In this document: piece by piece, positions 22,601-33,990 of the stretch
Layout of the letters: the number at the start of each line of letters is the position of its first letter
How positions within the stretch are numbered: the stretch's first letter is position 1
Origin: Vandiemenella viatica
Lineage: Eukaryota > Arthropoda > Insecta > Orthoptera > Morabidae
Length of the DNA: 64,000 nt
NCBI GenBank assembly: GCA_031002005.1
Contig: JARYHS010013631.1
Location: 68,755,832-68,819,831, forward strand
Direction: 5' to 3'
Translations under genes and position numbers: made by a program
Notes under the pieces: model-generated
Told to the model about the DNA's origin: nothing
The model's input: the letters and a program-made list of their open reading frames with translations, nothing else
Database searches by the model: none

Positions 22601-24614
22601 ATGTTGACTATACGTACAATGACCAAAGCACCAGGAAAACTCGCCCCTCCCCCTTTCCTCAGCCCCCACAAAAAAGCGTACATTACAATTAAACTTGCAG
22701 CGATGAATAAATTGAATAAATCTTTCGTTTTTTAAATAGATTCAACAATCTTCAATCCATGTAGAAATTATTAATGTTTAGAAATGGTGGCTCTTTTTTT
22801 CCTGATTACTTCTATCATGAAATGGATGTCTTAGTCTATCACTGTGAACAGCTTCCTCTATTTTTTTCAGTCCACTAGTCTCAAATTATACAGGTTCTCT
22901 GAATATAGATTCTACAAGCTCTTCCTACTCGCGTCAAGAAACGCGTCTTTTGTTAATTTCCAGAAAATTTGATCAAAAAAATGTCTCCACCTGCCTCTTT
23001 GTTTTGTTTTTGTGTTAATTTATACATTCACTGATTGATTACTGTGCTTCTGTTTCCCGAAACAGTGTCTTGGCACACGAATTTTCAAAAAAAAATTATT
23101 TCTTTGGGAAAAATTGGCATTTTCGTGTCTTGTGTACCATTCCTAATCTGTTTGAGGTCCTGTTAGGTTGGCCTTCTAGGCAGTAGCTGCCTAGACACAA
23201 GTACAGCTAATTATTTAACAAAACAATCTGCATGATTATAAATTTCTTATGTATTTTAGATATCGACGGATATTGGATTTTACATTTTAATGTTAACAAT
23301 TATTTTACTGTTATTTCTTCTAGAAATTGTTGCATAGTCTCAAGAATGATAAACTTTTTTGTATACACATCCGTATAAATGTTAAAACTAAGAATTGTCG
23401 GCGAATCATGAAGTTAATGTACCATTGCGTTTAATTGCAGCTAAGATTAAATTACTAAACGAAACTCTAGTGGTCTTGGAGATGAATTCCTAGTAGCTCA
23501 TTTCGCCTCTGTTGTGGCTTGTTCCGTGTTTCTCAGGTTGATAGACGCGGTGTTCATGCCGCACTTCATACAACAAAGCAAACTTTTCTAGAGGTGGAGA
23601 AAAGGCCTGTAAGGACGTTTTAAATCATGACTAAAATTCGAGTCGGGCGCTTCAGTTTTGAAGGCGGGACCCTTAGCCAAGCTTGTGACCGTGAATAAGG
23701 CGAAAACGGAGAAACTATGGGCGTGTAACTTATATAGAAGTCCTTGAGTATTCGTATACCATCGACTTTTGCATTATAAGCACAGGGTTTTGAAGTCTCT
23801 AAGGTATTTTCATGCGGTGGCCATTTTTGTTCCTAATAGTTTGTTGAAACATGCAGATCTGTATTACCTGATTACAATTACAGAGGAAATGATGAAAAGT
23901 TTTTCTTTCAAAATAAAACTTGTAATTATTAATTGTTTGCACATTTTTCATTTAATTTCATTTGAAAACTAAACGAAACATAAATTATGACTCCAGATAT
24001 GTGTGTCAAACATTCGAGAATGATTTTAAAATTGTATTTTCTTGTACTTTGCCTGAACGCGCCGAAGTCGTGACATATTCACAGCAATCCGCTGCAGTTA
24101 TTCGCAATCGGCAGAGTTTCTGCTTGAGAGGTAAAATTTTGGATCCCTTGATTCCATAGTGATTTCCGCGCTTTAAACACTATATCAGTGTATATTCTAT
24201 TTTGAGAAACAAAGCGGAATAACAGTTACCGCCAGAAACCGTCAACAGCACATACTGAAGCGATGGACGCAAACGAATGAGACATCACAAACTGTTGTAG
24301 AAGAAAACTGTTTACGGCACATAGTACATGAGACTCGCCGCTAGAGCGCAGTTCGACCAGCTACGACACAATCATCGGTTAGAGCAGATATTTAAATTGT
24401 AAAGTTGACGAAATTGTCTCGCAATTTTCATAGCATTTCATAATCTTGTTAGTAACACATGGGCTGAGCGTTGTAGGTGAGCGGTAGCGCTCTGCCCTCG
24501 CGGATATGTGAAAACTGCGACCAGTGAAATTTGCGGCCAACCTAAAATCTGCGAAATCTGCAGCCAATACCGCTTCTCTTTGTCATGCCGCGCCGTCCTA
24601 ATCACTCTATAAAA
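22601..24614. other. No supported feature (about 2 kb)
   Basis: AT-rich with short open frames only. A possible SINE head remnant 'gagcgttgtaggtgagcggt' lies at about 24466-24500. Nothing else stands out. Confidence 0.4.
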
Positions 24615-24887
24615 GGCCCCTTTAGACGACCCGACCTGGTCTCACTAAAGCGTGGCCTGGAAGTTATTATGTGAACAAATCATTTTACGTTACACACCCG
24701 AAACAGCCAAGTTAATTTCTATTTTTTTTTTTTAATAGACACGCAAATGTTTCACAGGTTTCTTAGATTTAGACTTTTTTCGCACTCGTTACTGAAAGCT
24801 GAATTTTTTGCTGATCTGCAACACTGTTCGGAAAATCCAGTGCGGTACTAACTAGATCGGAGTGGCCGAGGTCGTCTAAAGGCGGCC
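24615..24887. mobile_element. Small TIR-bounded MITE
   Basis: The left end 'ggcccctttagacgacc' is the inverse of the right end 'ggtcgtctaaaggcggcc'. No coding content. Directly beyond the right end is a 10-bp-stem hairpin, 'atcgctccat' (24894) and 'atggagcgat' (24912). It may be part of a neighbouring element. Confidence 0.55.
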
Positions 24888-25044
24888 ATACACGATCGCT
24901 CCATCCGTCCAAATGGAGCGATGTCACTCCATTATCGTGTCGTCTGTGGGGAAATTTGATGTGGATGACGTTAACCCACAACTGCTGATGGTAGAATATT
25001 TTTTCCTACACTAGTTTTCTTATCTGCTTAACGTCTCTCTAACC

Positions 25045-25250
25045 AGCGAGGTCTTTAGAGACGGGAAAGGATGGGGGGGGGGGCAAGGAATGGGAAGGAA
25101 TTCGGCCATGGCCTTTTGAAGGAAGCATCCCAGAATTTGCCTGCAGTGATTTGGGAAACCATGGAAAACCCAAATCTGGATGCCCGGACAGGGATTCGAA
25201 CCACCCGTCCTCCCGAATGCGAGGCCTCCTGCACTAGTAATGTGAGGAAA
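25045..25250 (-). mobile_element. SINE family A copy, minus strand
   Basis: Read on the minus strand it has the antisense of 'cctcccgaatgcgaggcc' (head), B box 'ggttcgaatccc', body 'gggcatccagatttggg' and 'aaaaggccatggccgaattc', and ends within a C run at 25075. The A-box end is degenerate. Confidence 0.85.
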
Positions 25251-25539
25251 AGGGAGATTTTGCATGAAATCTTCTACGATTCTGTAAGTATCTGCCTCGT
25301 TATTACAATTCTTTTCTAGGTCTTTTAAGCAAGAATAAAACTTGTATTTTAATAACAGTTATAAACTAGAAAACATCTGTACTGTCAACCTGCTGTTTAG
25401 AAACATTGGCTACAAACGCAGCAATCCGCTCAGAGCGCCGGTGGGGCGGCTTTTAACAATACAACCAGTTTGATCCTATTCTATAATAAACATGCCTCTA
25501 CAGCATTGTTGAGAATTCTGGCCGCAGATTTCACTGGCC

Positions 25540-25985
25540 GCAGTTTTCGCGACACCGTCCTCGCATTCGGAAGGAGGCGGGTTCGAATTCCTGTTAGACT
25601 ATTCAGATCTCTGTTTAAACGGTTTCCCGAAATCACTTTAGGGGGCATCCATAAATTACGTGAGGTGTTTTCCCGGATTTCCGGACCTCCTCCCCCCCCT
25701 CTGGTGAGACCTCACCCTTCCAAAAGCCGGTTACACCCCCACCTTCTCGACGTTCGCGTCATTTGTAGACAGTCTAACAATATTTCAAAAACCTCACGTG
25801 AGATTTCGTAGAATCCCTCCCCCTCCTATTTTACCTCACGTAATTAATGTACGCCCCCTTAGGCAAATGCCGGGACGGTGTCTTCAAAAGGCCATGACCG
25901 AATTACTTCCTGTTCCTTGCCTCCAGTCCTTTCCCGCCTCTGACCGCGATGTCGTCTAGGCATAAAGAGACAGAAAAAAACCACA
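25540..25985 (+). mobile_element. SINE family A copy split by a PIF-type MITE
   Basis: The left half is at about 25555-25640: 'ctcgcattcggaaggaggcg', B box 'ggttcgaattcc' and 'cccgaaatcacttta'. The right half (25859-25985) resumes with 'aggcaaatgccgggacgg', 'aaaaggccatgaccgaatta' and 'gtcgtctaggcataaag', then an A-rich end. Removing 25641-25858 and one TTA restores the continuous SINE, which shows the order of events. Confidence 0.9.
25641..25858. mobile_element. PIF/Harbinger-like MITE, family 1 (218 bp), TSD TTA
   Basis: The left end 'gggggcatccataaattacg' is inverted at the right end '...cgtaattaatgtacgccccc'. The element is flanked by TTA on both sides (25638-25640 and 25859-25861), the 3-bp TWA duplication typical of PIF/Harbinger. 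The interior carries inverted C-rich tracts and no coding region. Further copies lie at 29358-29734 and 32268-32460. Confidence 0.85.
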
Positions 25986-26755
25986 CCCACACGTTACGGA
26001 AGATTTAAAAATAAACTTCATACATGAAATAAAGATATACAAGTAGATAAAAAAAAAAAAAATGCATACTAGGCGCCAGCAAGTTTCTGGTTAAGTATTG
26101 TAGCCAGCCTATAGCTGTAATTATGTAGCTCCAAAGGCGACCCTAGGTACAAACTGTATTGAAAGTTTAATTCTTGCAAGTCCACTCTTAAACGTGGAAT
26201 GTGTGGATGTCTTAAGAGATTAATCCCAGACTCACTTTGGCTTAACAATATGACCGTTTGCTCGAGACATGATATTCTAATGTTAATTTCTTTATGTATC
26301 CCGATAACCAAATGGCGCTCTAATACTATAGATGTGATGTTCTTAGAGCGTCTCGCAGTCATTACGTCAATATTTTTAAATTATTGGTTGGTTCGCTGGG
26401 TCATTTTGAATTAGAACGAAAACTTTTTTTTTTTTTTTTAATGTACTAGCAAATGTGGATGAAAACTTTGTGGTAACTTGGAATGTCGTCTCCACGTTTA
26501 AAATATTTTCTTCGGACGATAAATATTTTGAGAGCTCGAAATGAATTAAAAAAATAAATTCTATTGGTGATGTGAGACTAATTCTATATCAACCTGTTAC
26601 TTGTTAGCTATATCCTTTTCCTTAAAAGATAATTTTATTCCACGCTGATCTAAATCATTGAAGTCAGTTTTCAAAAGTACTATTCCCTGTTGGTAACGGA
26701 AAAAAAACTACCAAACCTCCGGATTTAAATTCCCCACTTGCCAACAAAATTTGTT
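25986..26755. other. No supported feature
   Basis: Opposed open frames at 26069-26362 (minus, 97 codons) and 26199-26414 (plus) show no family. A-run at 26049-26061 and T-run at 26426-26439. Confidence 0.35.
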
Positions 26756-26880
26756 TTTCGTGGTTCCCGAATTCAGAGATGGTTCCTGCTTAGGCTCCTT
26801 CCCGCTCCTTTCCTCCAGTCCTTACCCACCTTTGAATGACCTCTGCATCAGAGACACGTAAAGGCATTAAAAAATAAGTT
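26756..26880 (+). mobile_element. Degenerate SINE family A 3' part
   Basis: 'tcgtggttcccgaattcaga', 'ctccttcccgctcctttcct' and 'cagagacacgtaaaggc' before an A-rich end follow the order of the SINE body and tail, with many changes. Confidence 0.5.
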
Positions 26881-28331
26881 AATTGAGTTGTCAGTCTGAT
26901 AAATTACAGTCTCTGCCGTAAGGGCTACAATAGCCTACGTCATTTGCCTAATATGCTGCTTTTCTCTACGCAGATTATTTCCTTCACTTGGAGACAGCCT
27001 CCTGCACAAGTGTAAGGTGCAATTTCCTTGAGATAACCGCCGACCTTCAGATAAAAGTTTTTGTTCTTCTACATAGATTTAAGCTCTACAAGATAACTGA
27101 AGTTGTAAAGGAGACTTTCGATTTATTATACTTGTCGATAACTTTGAATTACGACCATTGATAAAATTCTTAGTTTACGAATTTCTTAGCGGTTACATAC
27201 ACTTTCTTTTCCTTATGAAGATACTAATATGTATTCAAAATATAATATGTGGCAATAATTTGATCGTTCAGCTTCTAGACAAGTAGTTTGCCTTTCTGTA
27301 ATTTTAACTAATATTCTTTTTGTGAGAAACTAGTTTCATACATTCGCAAAAATTCTGACCAATTTCACAAGATTCGTCTGCACACATGTTGGATGATTGT
27401 TTCTACTATGCAGCTATCTACTTAAATGTCAGTATACAAATATTCCTGACGAGAATTTTTGTATTACTTCCCCATTTATTTTTCTGGCGATACAAACTGC
27501 CTTGGTACTTTGAATAGCATTTTACGATTATTCACTTTAAACAAAAGTTTTCATAGGTAGAGATGAAGTAATTTTTTTTAAGTATAAACATGTTTTATCA
27601 CTACTGTGCAACTGACTTTCGCATAATGATTGCTTTATATGGGAACCCAACTGAAATTTTTCTACAAGAGTGGAGTTACCATCCCAAAAAGACAAATTCC
27701 ATATAAGAGATTTAACTTGCCAATTACTTTCCTCCTTGTCTGTGATATTGTTTGTGCAGATGACTGTGCAGTATTAATTGTACAAGAGGATGAGAGGGAG
27801 TGGGTGAAATCGGGCAACTGCACTCAAACCTACTCTTCCAAAAGACACTATGAGCGGTCGCTCACTTTCACATCGCCCTCAGAAGTTAGAATCGTCATCA
27901 TTAGTGTAGGTTTTCGTCACTATACTTAATGCGGAAAGTTTTGAGATTTAACTCAATCGCTCGTAGACATTCGGAAACGGGGTACCACAACCTTTTTTTT
28001 ACCATATCTTCGCGAGACTACTACACTAGTGCTACAAAACTTCTTATGAGAAGCTCTAGTTGTGCAACTTTGACATTTGACTTTGCCACTGTTTACTATC
28101 CAAGTCACTTTCATGTAGTATGAATTACGAAAGGATTATTTCGGCTTGATATTGCATCTCTTCCACACGATTTGAGGCTTTTAGTCGGAACGCCATTGTA
28201 CTGTGCCGAAATACTGTTGGTCGTTTAGGTGCGTTACATTAATATCCGGGACACTCGGAAGTATAGTACAGACTTCTAAGTGAGCGTTTTATTTTGGCCA
28301 AGTAGTCCACCTGCGTTTCGATCGTCTAATT
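26881..28331. other. No supported feature (about 1.4 kb)
   Basis: AT-rich and apparently unique. The open frames 27630-27929 and 27929-28123 match no known family. Confidence 0.4.
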
Positions 28332-29262
28332 GTGGCTTCCCACAGCATGTGGTTTTGTAGACCGCGCCATGCAGCCCAGTTGTAGGGATCAGCACGCGCC
28401 ACAGGCTAACCCTCGCCACCTCCCCACCACGTTACCAACTGTCGATTCAGCTACCCGGGCGTTTGATGTTTACCAACTGGGTGACGGAAACTTACTCGCC
28501 AGCCTGCTAGAAGAGGCAGCCCCAGTCCCACGGCCGGTCCACTGTTGATAGCTGGACTAGGGCGGCCGGCAAATGCACGCTCGGTGGGAAGCCACGTTAC
28601 CAACTGTCGATTCAGCTACTCGGGCGTTTGATGTTTACCAACTGGGTGACGGACACTTACTCGCCTTCCCTGCTAGAAGAGGCAGCCCCCTTCCCACTGC
28701 CGGTCCACTGTTGATAGCTGGACTAGGGCGGCCGGCAAATGCACGCTCGGTGGGAAGCCACGTTACCAACTGTCGATTCAGCTACCCGGGCGTTTGATGT
28801 TTACCAACTGGGTGACAGACACTTACTCGCCTTCCCTGCTAGAAGAGGCAGCCCCCTTCCCACGGCCGGTCCACTGTTGATAGCTGGACTAGGGCGGCCG
28901 GCAAATGCACGCTCGGTGAGAAGCCACGTTACCAACTGTCGATTCAGCTACCCGGGCGTTTGATGTTTACCAACTGGGTGACGGACACTTACTCGCCAGC
29001 CTGCTAGAAGAGGCAGCCCCCTTCCCACTGCCGGTCCACTGTTGATAGCTGGACTAGGGCGGCCGGCAAATGCACGCTCGGTGGGAAGCCACGTTACCAA
29101 CTGTCGATTCAGCTACCCGGGCGTTTGATGTTTACCAACTGGGTGACGGACACTTACTCGCCTTCCCTGCTAGAAGAAGCAGCCCCCTTCCCACGGCCGG
29201 TCCACTGTTGATAGCTGGACTAGGGCGGCCGGCAAATGCACGCTCGGTGGGAAGCAACGTTA
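28332..29262 (+). repeat. GC-rich tandem array, five copies of a 166-bp unit
   Basis: The landmark 'gttaccaactgtcgattcag' occurs at 28431, 28596, 28762, 28928 and 29093, a spacing of 165-166 bp. Units are nearly identical (a few substitutions each). Each ends with 'ggcggccggcaaatgcacgc' and 'tcggtgggaagccac'. The array stops abruptly after 'gggaagcaacgttaaagc' near 29262. Just before it, at 28332, 'gtggcttcccac' is the inverse of the unit end 'gtgggaagccac'. GC content is far above its surroundings. Each unit has an open frame of about 74 codons starting ATGCACGC, but 166 is not a multiple of three, so frames do not join. I regard them as non-coding. Confidence 0.92.
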
Positions 29263-29357
29263 AAGCTATCCTGGCAGTTACTGTCCGCAGTTACTGCTCG
29301 CGAAATGCTCCCATCAAGCCGTCATTTGGCAGCTGATTGTAATATATGTTTGTGTAA

Positions 29358-29734
29358 GGGGGCATCCATAAATTACGTGAGGTGAAATAGGGGAGGGGGG
29401 GGTCCGGCGAAATCTCACCAGATCTCACCAAGGGGGAGGGGGGGGTCTACGGAAATCTCACGTGAGATTTTGCGAAAAATTTGGGGACAATAGAGCAAAA
29501 AAAAAGGTCTACAATTTGCGGCAAAGTCGATTTTAGGAGGGTATTTCGATTAGGGTGTGACCTAAAAAAAAAGTCTACAAAAGTTTCCAGGGCGATTTCT
29601 AGGGGGGGTTCTCACGGACCAGATCTCACCAGAGGGGGGGGGGGGTCCGGCCAGATCTCACGAAATCTCACCAGGGGGGAGGGGGGGGGTCCAGAAATCC
29701 GGAAAAACACCTCACGTAATTTGTGGATGCCCCC
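29358..29734. mobile_element. PIF/Harbinger-like MITE, family 1 (377 bp), TSD TAA
   Basis: Ends 'gggggcatccataaattacg' and '...ttgtggatgccccc' are inverted and flanked by TAA (29355-29357 and 29735-29737). Several G-rich runs alternate with 'cagatctcacca' and 'aaatctcac' units. Parts of the interior match, inverted, the copy at 32268-32460. Confidence 0.9.
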
Positions 29735-29767
29735 TAATGGTGATTTATTTTCGTGCCTCTCATAATA

Positions 29768-30405
29768 CAGGGTGATTATAATTAAAGTTTAAGTTTCAAA
29801 ATTCTCTAAAAAACGAGCCACTGATTAGAATGACGTCAAAATTGAACGGCGTATTATTGAGGAAGGGGGAAAGAACATGAACCAAAAAAGCATCCATCCA
29901 ATCGGTTAATTGTCCTGAGGCCAAAAACCGCTTAAAATACATCCATACAATCGGTTTTTAAGTTTCGCGAGATGGTGTAAAACATGTTCAATATGCTGTC
30001 CACTGTTGTGTACAACAAGATTAAATCGAGAAACGGCATGTTCCACAACCGATCGAAGTGTCACCGGGGTCAAGTTCAGAATGTGTTCCGCAATGCGTAT
30101 CTTAAATTCAGCTACGTTGGCAATCGGAGTACTGAACATATCTTTCAGATAACCCCCACACGGATTAAGATCAGGTGATCGGGCCGGCCAGGCTGTAGGG
30201 AAATGACTACTGATAATTCTAGCATTTCCGAAATGCCGCCTCAATAATTGCTTCACTCGATTTGCAATGTGTGGAGGAGCGCCATCTTGCATTCATGTTC
30301 TTTCCCCCTTCTTCAATAATACGCCGTTCAATTTTGACGTCATTCTAATCAGTGGTTCGTTTTTCAGAGCGTTTTGAAACTTAAACTTTAATTATAATCA
30401 CCCTG
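29768..30405 (-). mobile_element. Tc1/mariner-superfamily element with very long TIRs (638 bp), TSD TA
   Basis: The left TIR begins 'cagggtgattataattaaag' and extends to about 29880. Its inverse occupies about 30295-30405, ending 'attataatcaccctg', and TA flanks both sides. The arms match over roughly 110 bp with few differences. Between them is a partial transposase on the minus strand. It is an internal deletion derivative and needs a helper to move. Confidence 0.92.
29906..30292 (-). pseudogene. Partial transposase missing its N-terminus and the third catalytic residue region
   Basis: The 128-codon open frame starts at 'MQDGAPPHIANRVKQLLRRH', so it begins at the second catalytic Asp (D-G-A-P-P-H). 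The conserved 'SPDLNPC' is at about residues 54-60 and is followed directly by 'GGYLKD'. In related proteins an Asp-Phe-Trp-Leu-Trp-type segment with the third acidic residue separates NPC from G-Y-L-K-D; here it is deleted in frame. The helical C-terminus 'VVEHAVSRFNLVVHNSGQHI' is intact. The DNA-binding domain and first catalytic Asp are absent. The frame stays open despite being catalytically dead, which suggests a recent deletion. Confidence 0.85.
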
Positions 30406-31350
30406 TACATTACTAATAGCGGGAAAAAATGCCATTTGGATTTGGTTGCACCTATTTAACCTTGTGCGCTGCGAAGATGCTTTTGTAGCAGTGTTTTAAT
30501 ATCAGGTACTATCAGCAACAGAAAACACCTGTATGCATTTCGTGACCTTAAGGTGATTGCTGAGGTTCAGTCGTGACTACATGTCCAAATAGATAACTAA
30601 GATTACCAGCGCCGGATATTGGCAATTGTTTGACCTCACCTGATGTTCCCCGCCTTAATCATTTTCTTTATCTCTAAATCATTTTTACGGTTTATACCGT
30701 TAACTGAATTTTATATCACGAAACATGTTTGTGCCACATGTTCTTGCAATTACAGGCTCCATCAGCTATGGAGTTTTGCTGACCTTGTCAAAACTATCTA
30801 GAAGCTTTCATTCTTGAAACTGCTCAGCTGACAAGCTTTTCTTTCAAACGACTGTAATAACGTATCACGAACGCGTTAACTCTGCTGTGAATTCTCAAAC
30901 TTTTGTTCTGATGCGCTTATTTGAGTGAATTGATTAGATTTCGGGTGCATTACTTTGGTCTACCTATTACGTATCTTTTCGTATTAAACTCGTCATGACC
31001 CTGGAGAAACGAGCGTTATTTTTCGTGCCTGACATTTCGGTAAACAGTTTGTCTCCGTTCTTATAATTTAGAGTTTTCATCTCGTTTCTCCATACCAAGA
31101 AATTAGGACTGAAGCGATTAGTCATTCTGTTCGGCTGTAATAAACTGTCTTTACGACAATAACAATGACAATGATTTTTTTTAAAAAAGTAATATGGTAC
31201 GCCTGGTTAGTGGAAGAATTATGAAAAGTGCATGGAAGGGAAGGGGAAAGATGATCATGACCACTACCTGACACCAGGTTTCTGGCACATGGGCGTGGGA
31301 AAATTAAGAGCGTCAGTGATCGGAATAAACTGCCTAGAGAAATGGATTTA
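30406..31350. other. No supported feature
   Basis: AT-rich, unique-looking sequence without recognisable motifs. Confidence 0.4.
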
Positions 31351-31378
31351 CAAAAAAAAAAAAAAAAAAAAAAAAAAA
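31351..31378. repeat. Poly(A) tract
   Basis: About 27 A residues. No SINE or LINE body could be recognised upstream of it. Confidence 0.9.
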
Positions 31379-31996
31379 CGCTGTAAAATTAAGGCTAAAA
31401 TTCGCAGATGGCAAAAGTAGGTGGGTACAGGAAAGGGTAAATATAGGTGTGTAGATAAATTGCCACAGGATCGTGTGCTCTATAGCAATTAAATAAATTT
31501 AAACTTGAACCACTGCTGTAAAATTAGCTCTAATCGTTCAATGCTGGCAGTATTCAGCAATCCGTTGCCACATAATCAAAGATACAAACACGTACCTGTT
31601 GTGAATGGTGGAAGTCGCAATACAAGGAATCGTTTTAATAGAATTTCAGGTTTTGTATACCTTTCTGTAACCAACATACCAATATTGTCACGCACAGCAG
31701 TCTTTTACCCTGCCCTCCTAGGATTCTATTTTCATCGAATTTTGCTTTCACCTACTTTCTCGGTTATCTCAGTTCGTTCATACTTCTGTTCATTTTGCTA
31801 CTTTTCTAGTTCATTTTCTCCTAACACAATGTCTGAAATTAAGTTTCCGTCGCTTTCATTCTTCTCATTTTCTATTATTTACACATGGATTAGACTTCCG
31901 AACACTTGTGACAACACTTGCGTCTTCAGTTGCGCAGCCAGTGGAATTATTCTTCATTCTTAGCTCCCGTGATATTCTGTCCCACATCAGTCGTCT
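31379..31996. other. No supported feature
   Basis: A 152-codon plus frame (31505-31963) is open, hydrophobic and Ser-rich, but matches no family and has no clear signal of selection that can be judged by eye. Confidence 0.35.
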
Positions 31997-32036
31997 ACCG
32001 GCAAGCCTGTCAGTCAAGACTGACAGGCTTGCCGGT
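31997..32036. other. Perfect 19-bp-stem hairpin with 2-base loop
   Basis: 'accggcaagcctgtcagtc', then AA, then its exact reverse complement. A diverged further copy 'gaccggcagcctgttggac' follows directly. It could be the core of a small foldback element. Confidence 0.85.
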
Positions 32037-32267
32037 GACCGGCAGCCTGTTGGACTGACTACCCCATACACGTTCACATTCCTGATTTAACTGTACTCAG
32101 TATTCCTCTCTGGTAGAAGAAACTTCGCAGAATTCGAATTGCCGAACTTCCTAGCGTACTTCATAAGAACAAAACAACGCTTTGACCATGGTGGAAGTTG
32201 CTTCAAGGATCCGTAAAAATTCTTGTTGAAATCTTTAATCGATCTCAATCCCAATAAAAACACCTTT
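32037..32267. other. No supported feature
   Basis: Short spacer between the hairpin and the next MITE fragment. Confidence 0.4.
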
Positions 32268-32460
32268 GGGGACATCCATAAATTACGTGAGGTGTTTTCC
32301 AGGATTTCTTCCGGACCCGCCCCCCCCCCCTTTTGAGATTTCGTGAGATCTGGCCGGACCCCTCCCCCTCCCCCCCGTAATCACCCTAGAAACTTTTGGA
32401 GACTTTTTTAGGTCTCATCCTTCAATATCCGGTCACAACCCCACTTTTAGACGAAAGTTC
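32268..32460. mobile_element. PIF/Harbinger-like MITE family 1, left-end fragment
   Basis: 'ggggacatccataaattacg' plus 'tgaggtgttttccaggattt' match the left end of 25641-25858. The interior 'ctagaaacttttggagac' matches 29358-29734 in reverse. No right TIR follows, so the copy is truncated. Confidence 0.75.
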
Positions 32461-33044
32461 CAAAATGGACAAGTTTTTAACTTGTTTGACAGGTTCTTAA
32501 TCTGGCAATAATGGTTGAAGTATTTAAAAAAATTCAATTTGGATGCAAGATCAGCTTTAATAGTTGAGATCTCTTACGAGTTGAGCTACGACTTTTAAAA
32601 TTGGATTATGAGCGGAAGAAACATCATGCAGATTTGCTTGTCAGTTCCCGTCCTTTGCATTAACTACAATATTATTCTCTAAATTCTTGACAGTTGTGCA
32701 GTGTATTTCACAAAATGATTCTACTAATCACTGAACCAAGAGACCATTTTCTGAAATAATATTTATTATTGGAAACTGCGATTGACATCATGTCCAGGTG
32801 ACTTCTCTAGATACCCTCTAAATTTTTACTTCAAATTCTTTTAGTCTGCGAGGTAAATTATTCAGAACCTTTCTTGATAATTTATTCTAGCTCAACACCA
32901 GCTAACGCACAAGATAAAATTTCCAACACTCTTGCTCCTCAAATTAAGAACTAGTTACTGATTGTGGTCGTCTCTTACCAAACATAATTCTCGATTCTTC
33001 TTCCACTATCAATCCCAAAAACTTCAAATCTGTCCGGTCATCCT
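32461..33044. other. No supported feature
   Basis: AT-rich; nothing recognised. Confidence 0.4.
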
Positions 33045-33210
33045 GACTTAAGTTTTTCATGGATCCCCTGAATCACTGCAGCCAAATGTGGCGATGATTC
33101 CTTCAGACCACGGCCGAATTCCTTCCCGTTCCTTGTCCCTAATCCTCTCCCGTCTCTAATGACCTCGACGTCAACGATGCGTCAAGCCATAAGCAAAAAA
33201 GTCGTCCCTC
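33045..33210 (+). mobile_element. SINE family A 3' part
   Basis: 'tttttcatggatcccctgaa', 'ccacggccgaattccttccc', 'cgtctctaatgacctcgacg' and 'gatgcgtcaagccataagc' before an A run. Confidence 0.75.
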
Positions 33211-33304
33211 ATAAATATACCCTGTATTCTCCCACCACTCTCCCCACCCTTCTCCTGTCTTCCATTGATTTTCAACCCAATTTTCTCTTGTAACTAAGCA
33301 TATT

Positions 33305-33400
33305 GGGTGAGCAGCCTCTCATTCGGAAGAACGCAGGTTCCAATCCCTGTCCGACCATTCAGATTTCCACTGTTTCCCTAAATCACTAAATTCGGCTTTT
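33305..33400 (+). mobile_element. SINE family A 5' part
   Basis: A head 'gggtgagcagcctctcattc' with the B-box-like 'ggttccaatccctg' and the start of the body 'ccattcagatttccac'. It breaks off after 'cctaaatcactaaattcgg'. Confidence 0.65.
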
Positions 33401-33902
33401 GAAACCCATAAATTGAGTCTCGTATCGCAGCAAGCACCAGATCGTAGTTATGTATCACTGTCTTGGTACGATCCTTCATAACCCTCTCTAAAACTTTTAA
33501 ACAGATGTGCCTAACGGCACAGCTAGATTTTTCAGGTAAGATGCATCATTATTTAAATTTTGTCGTTAACATAAATTGCTCCTTCACTTTATACAAAAGC
33601 TGTATTTTTCTATATGCCTAATAAACTGAATTTTGAAATTTATCTGCGTCCTAATAAACTTACACAGTTAAATAACTTAAGATCTCTCAGTAGTCTCAAA
33701 TCTTTTAGTTTTAATCCTTCTAAAGAGCATTAACTTGTGTTAATGACTTCATTTGTGATTACATGATTAAATAAGAGGAATTACTTAACTATTTCTAAGA
33801 GATTATATCTCTTGTGACACTTGTAATAATTATGCTTTACACGGGCTTAGCATTATTCAGAGATCCGTCAACTACGATTATAGTAACTTTATATCCACCT
33901 CA
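33401..33902. other. No supported feature
   Basis: AT-rich spacer between SINE fragments. Confidence 0.4.
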
Positions 33903-33990
33903 TCGTGCCTGGTGGGTGAGCAGTGGATGCAGTTTCGAATCCCAGTCCGGTCATCCAAGCAGGGGTTCCATAAGTCACTCTATACTTGTT
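33903..33990 (+). mobile_element. SINE family A 5' fragment
   Basis: 'cgtgcctggtgggtgagcag', then 'tttcgaatcccagtccggtc' (B box with one change) and 'atccaagcaggggttcc'. Confidence 0.6.

Noticed and set aside
28332..29262. CRISPR-like array
   Set aside because: Whole 166-bp units repeat with no short repeat/variable spacer pattern, and the DNA is eukaryotic.
28573..29336. Repeated 74-88-codon frames starting ATGCACGC as a repeat-protein gene
   Set aside because: The 166-bp unit is not divisible by three, so the frame ends in each unit; no known domain.
31505..31963. 152-codon plus-strand frame as a possible membrane protein
   Set aside because: Hydrophobic and Ser-rich but with no recognisable family, no splice or start context, and surrounded by non-coding AT-rich DNA.
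31997..32036. Rho-independent terminator
   Set aside because: No T run follows, and the genome is eukaryotic with no gene upstream.
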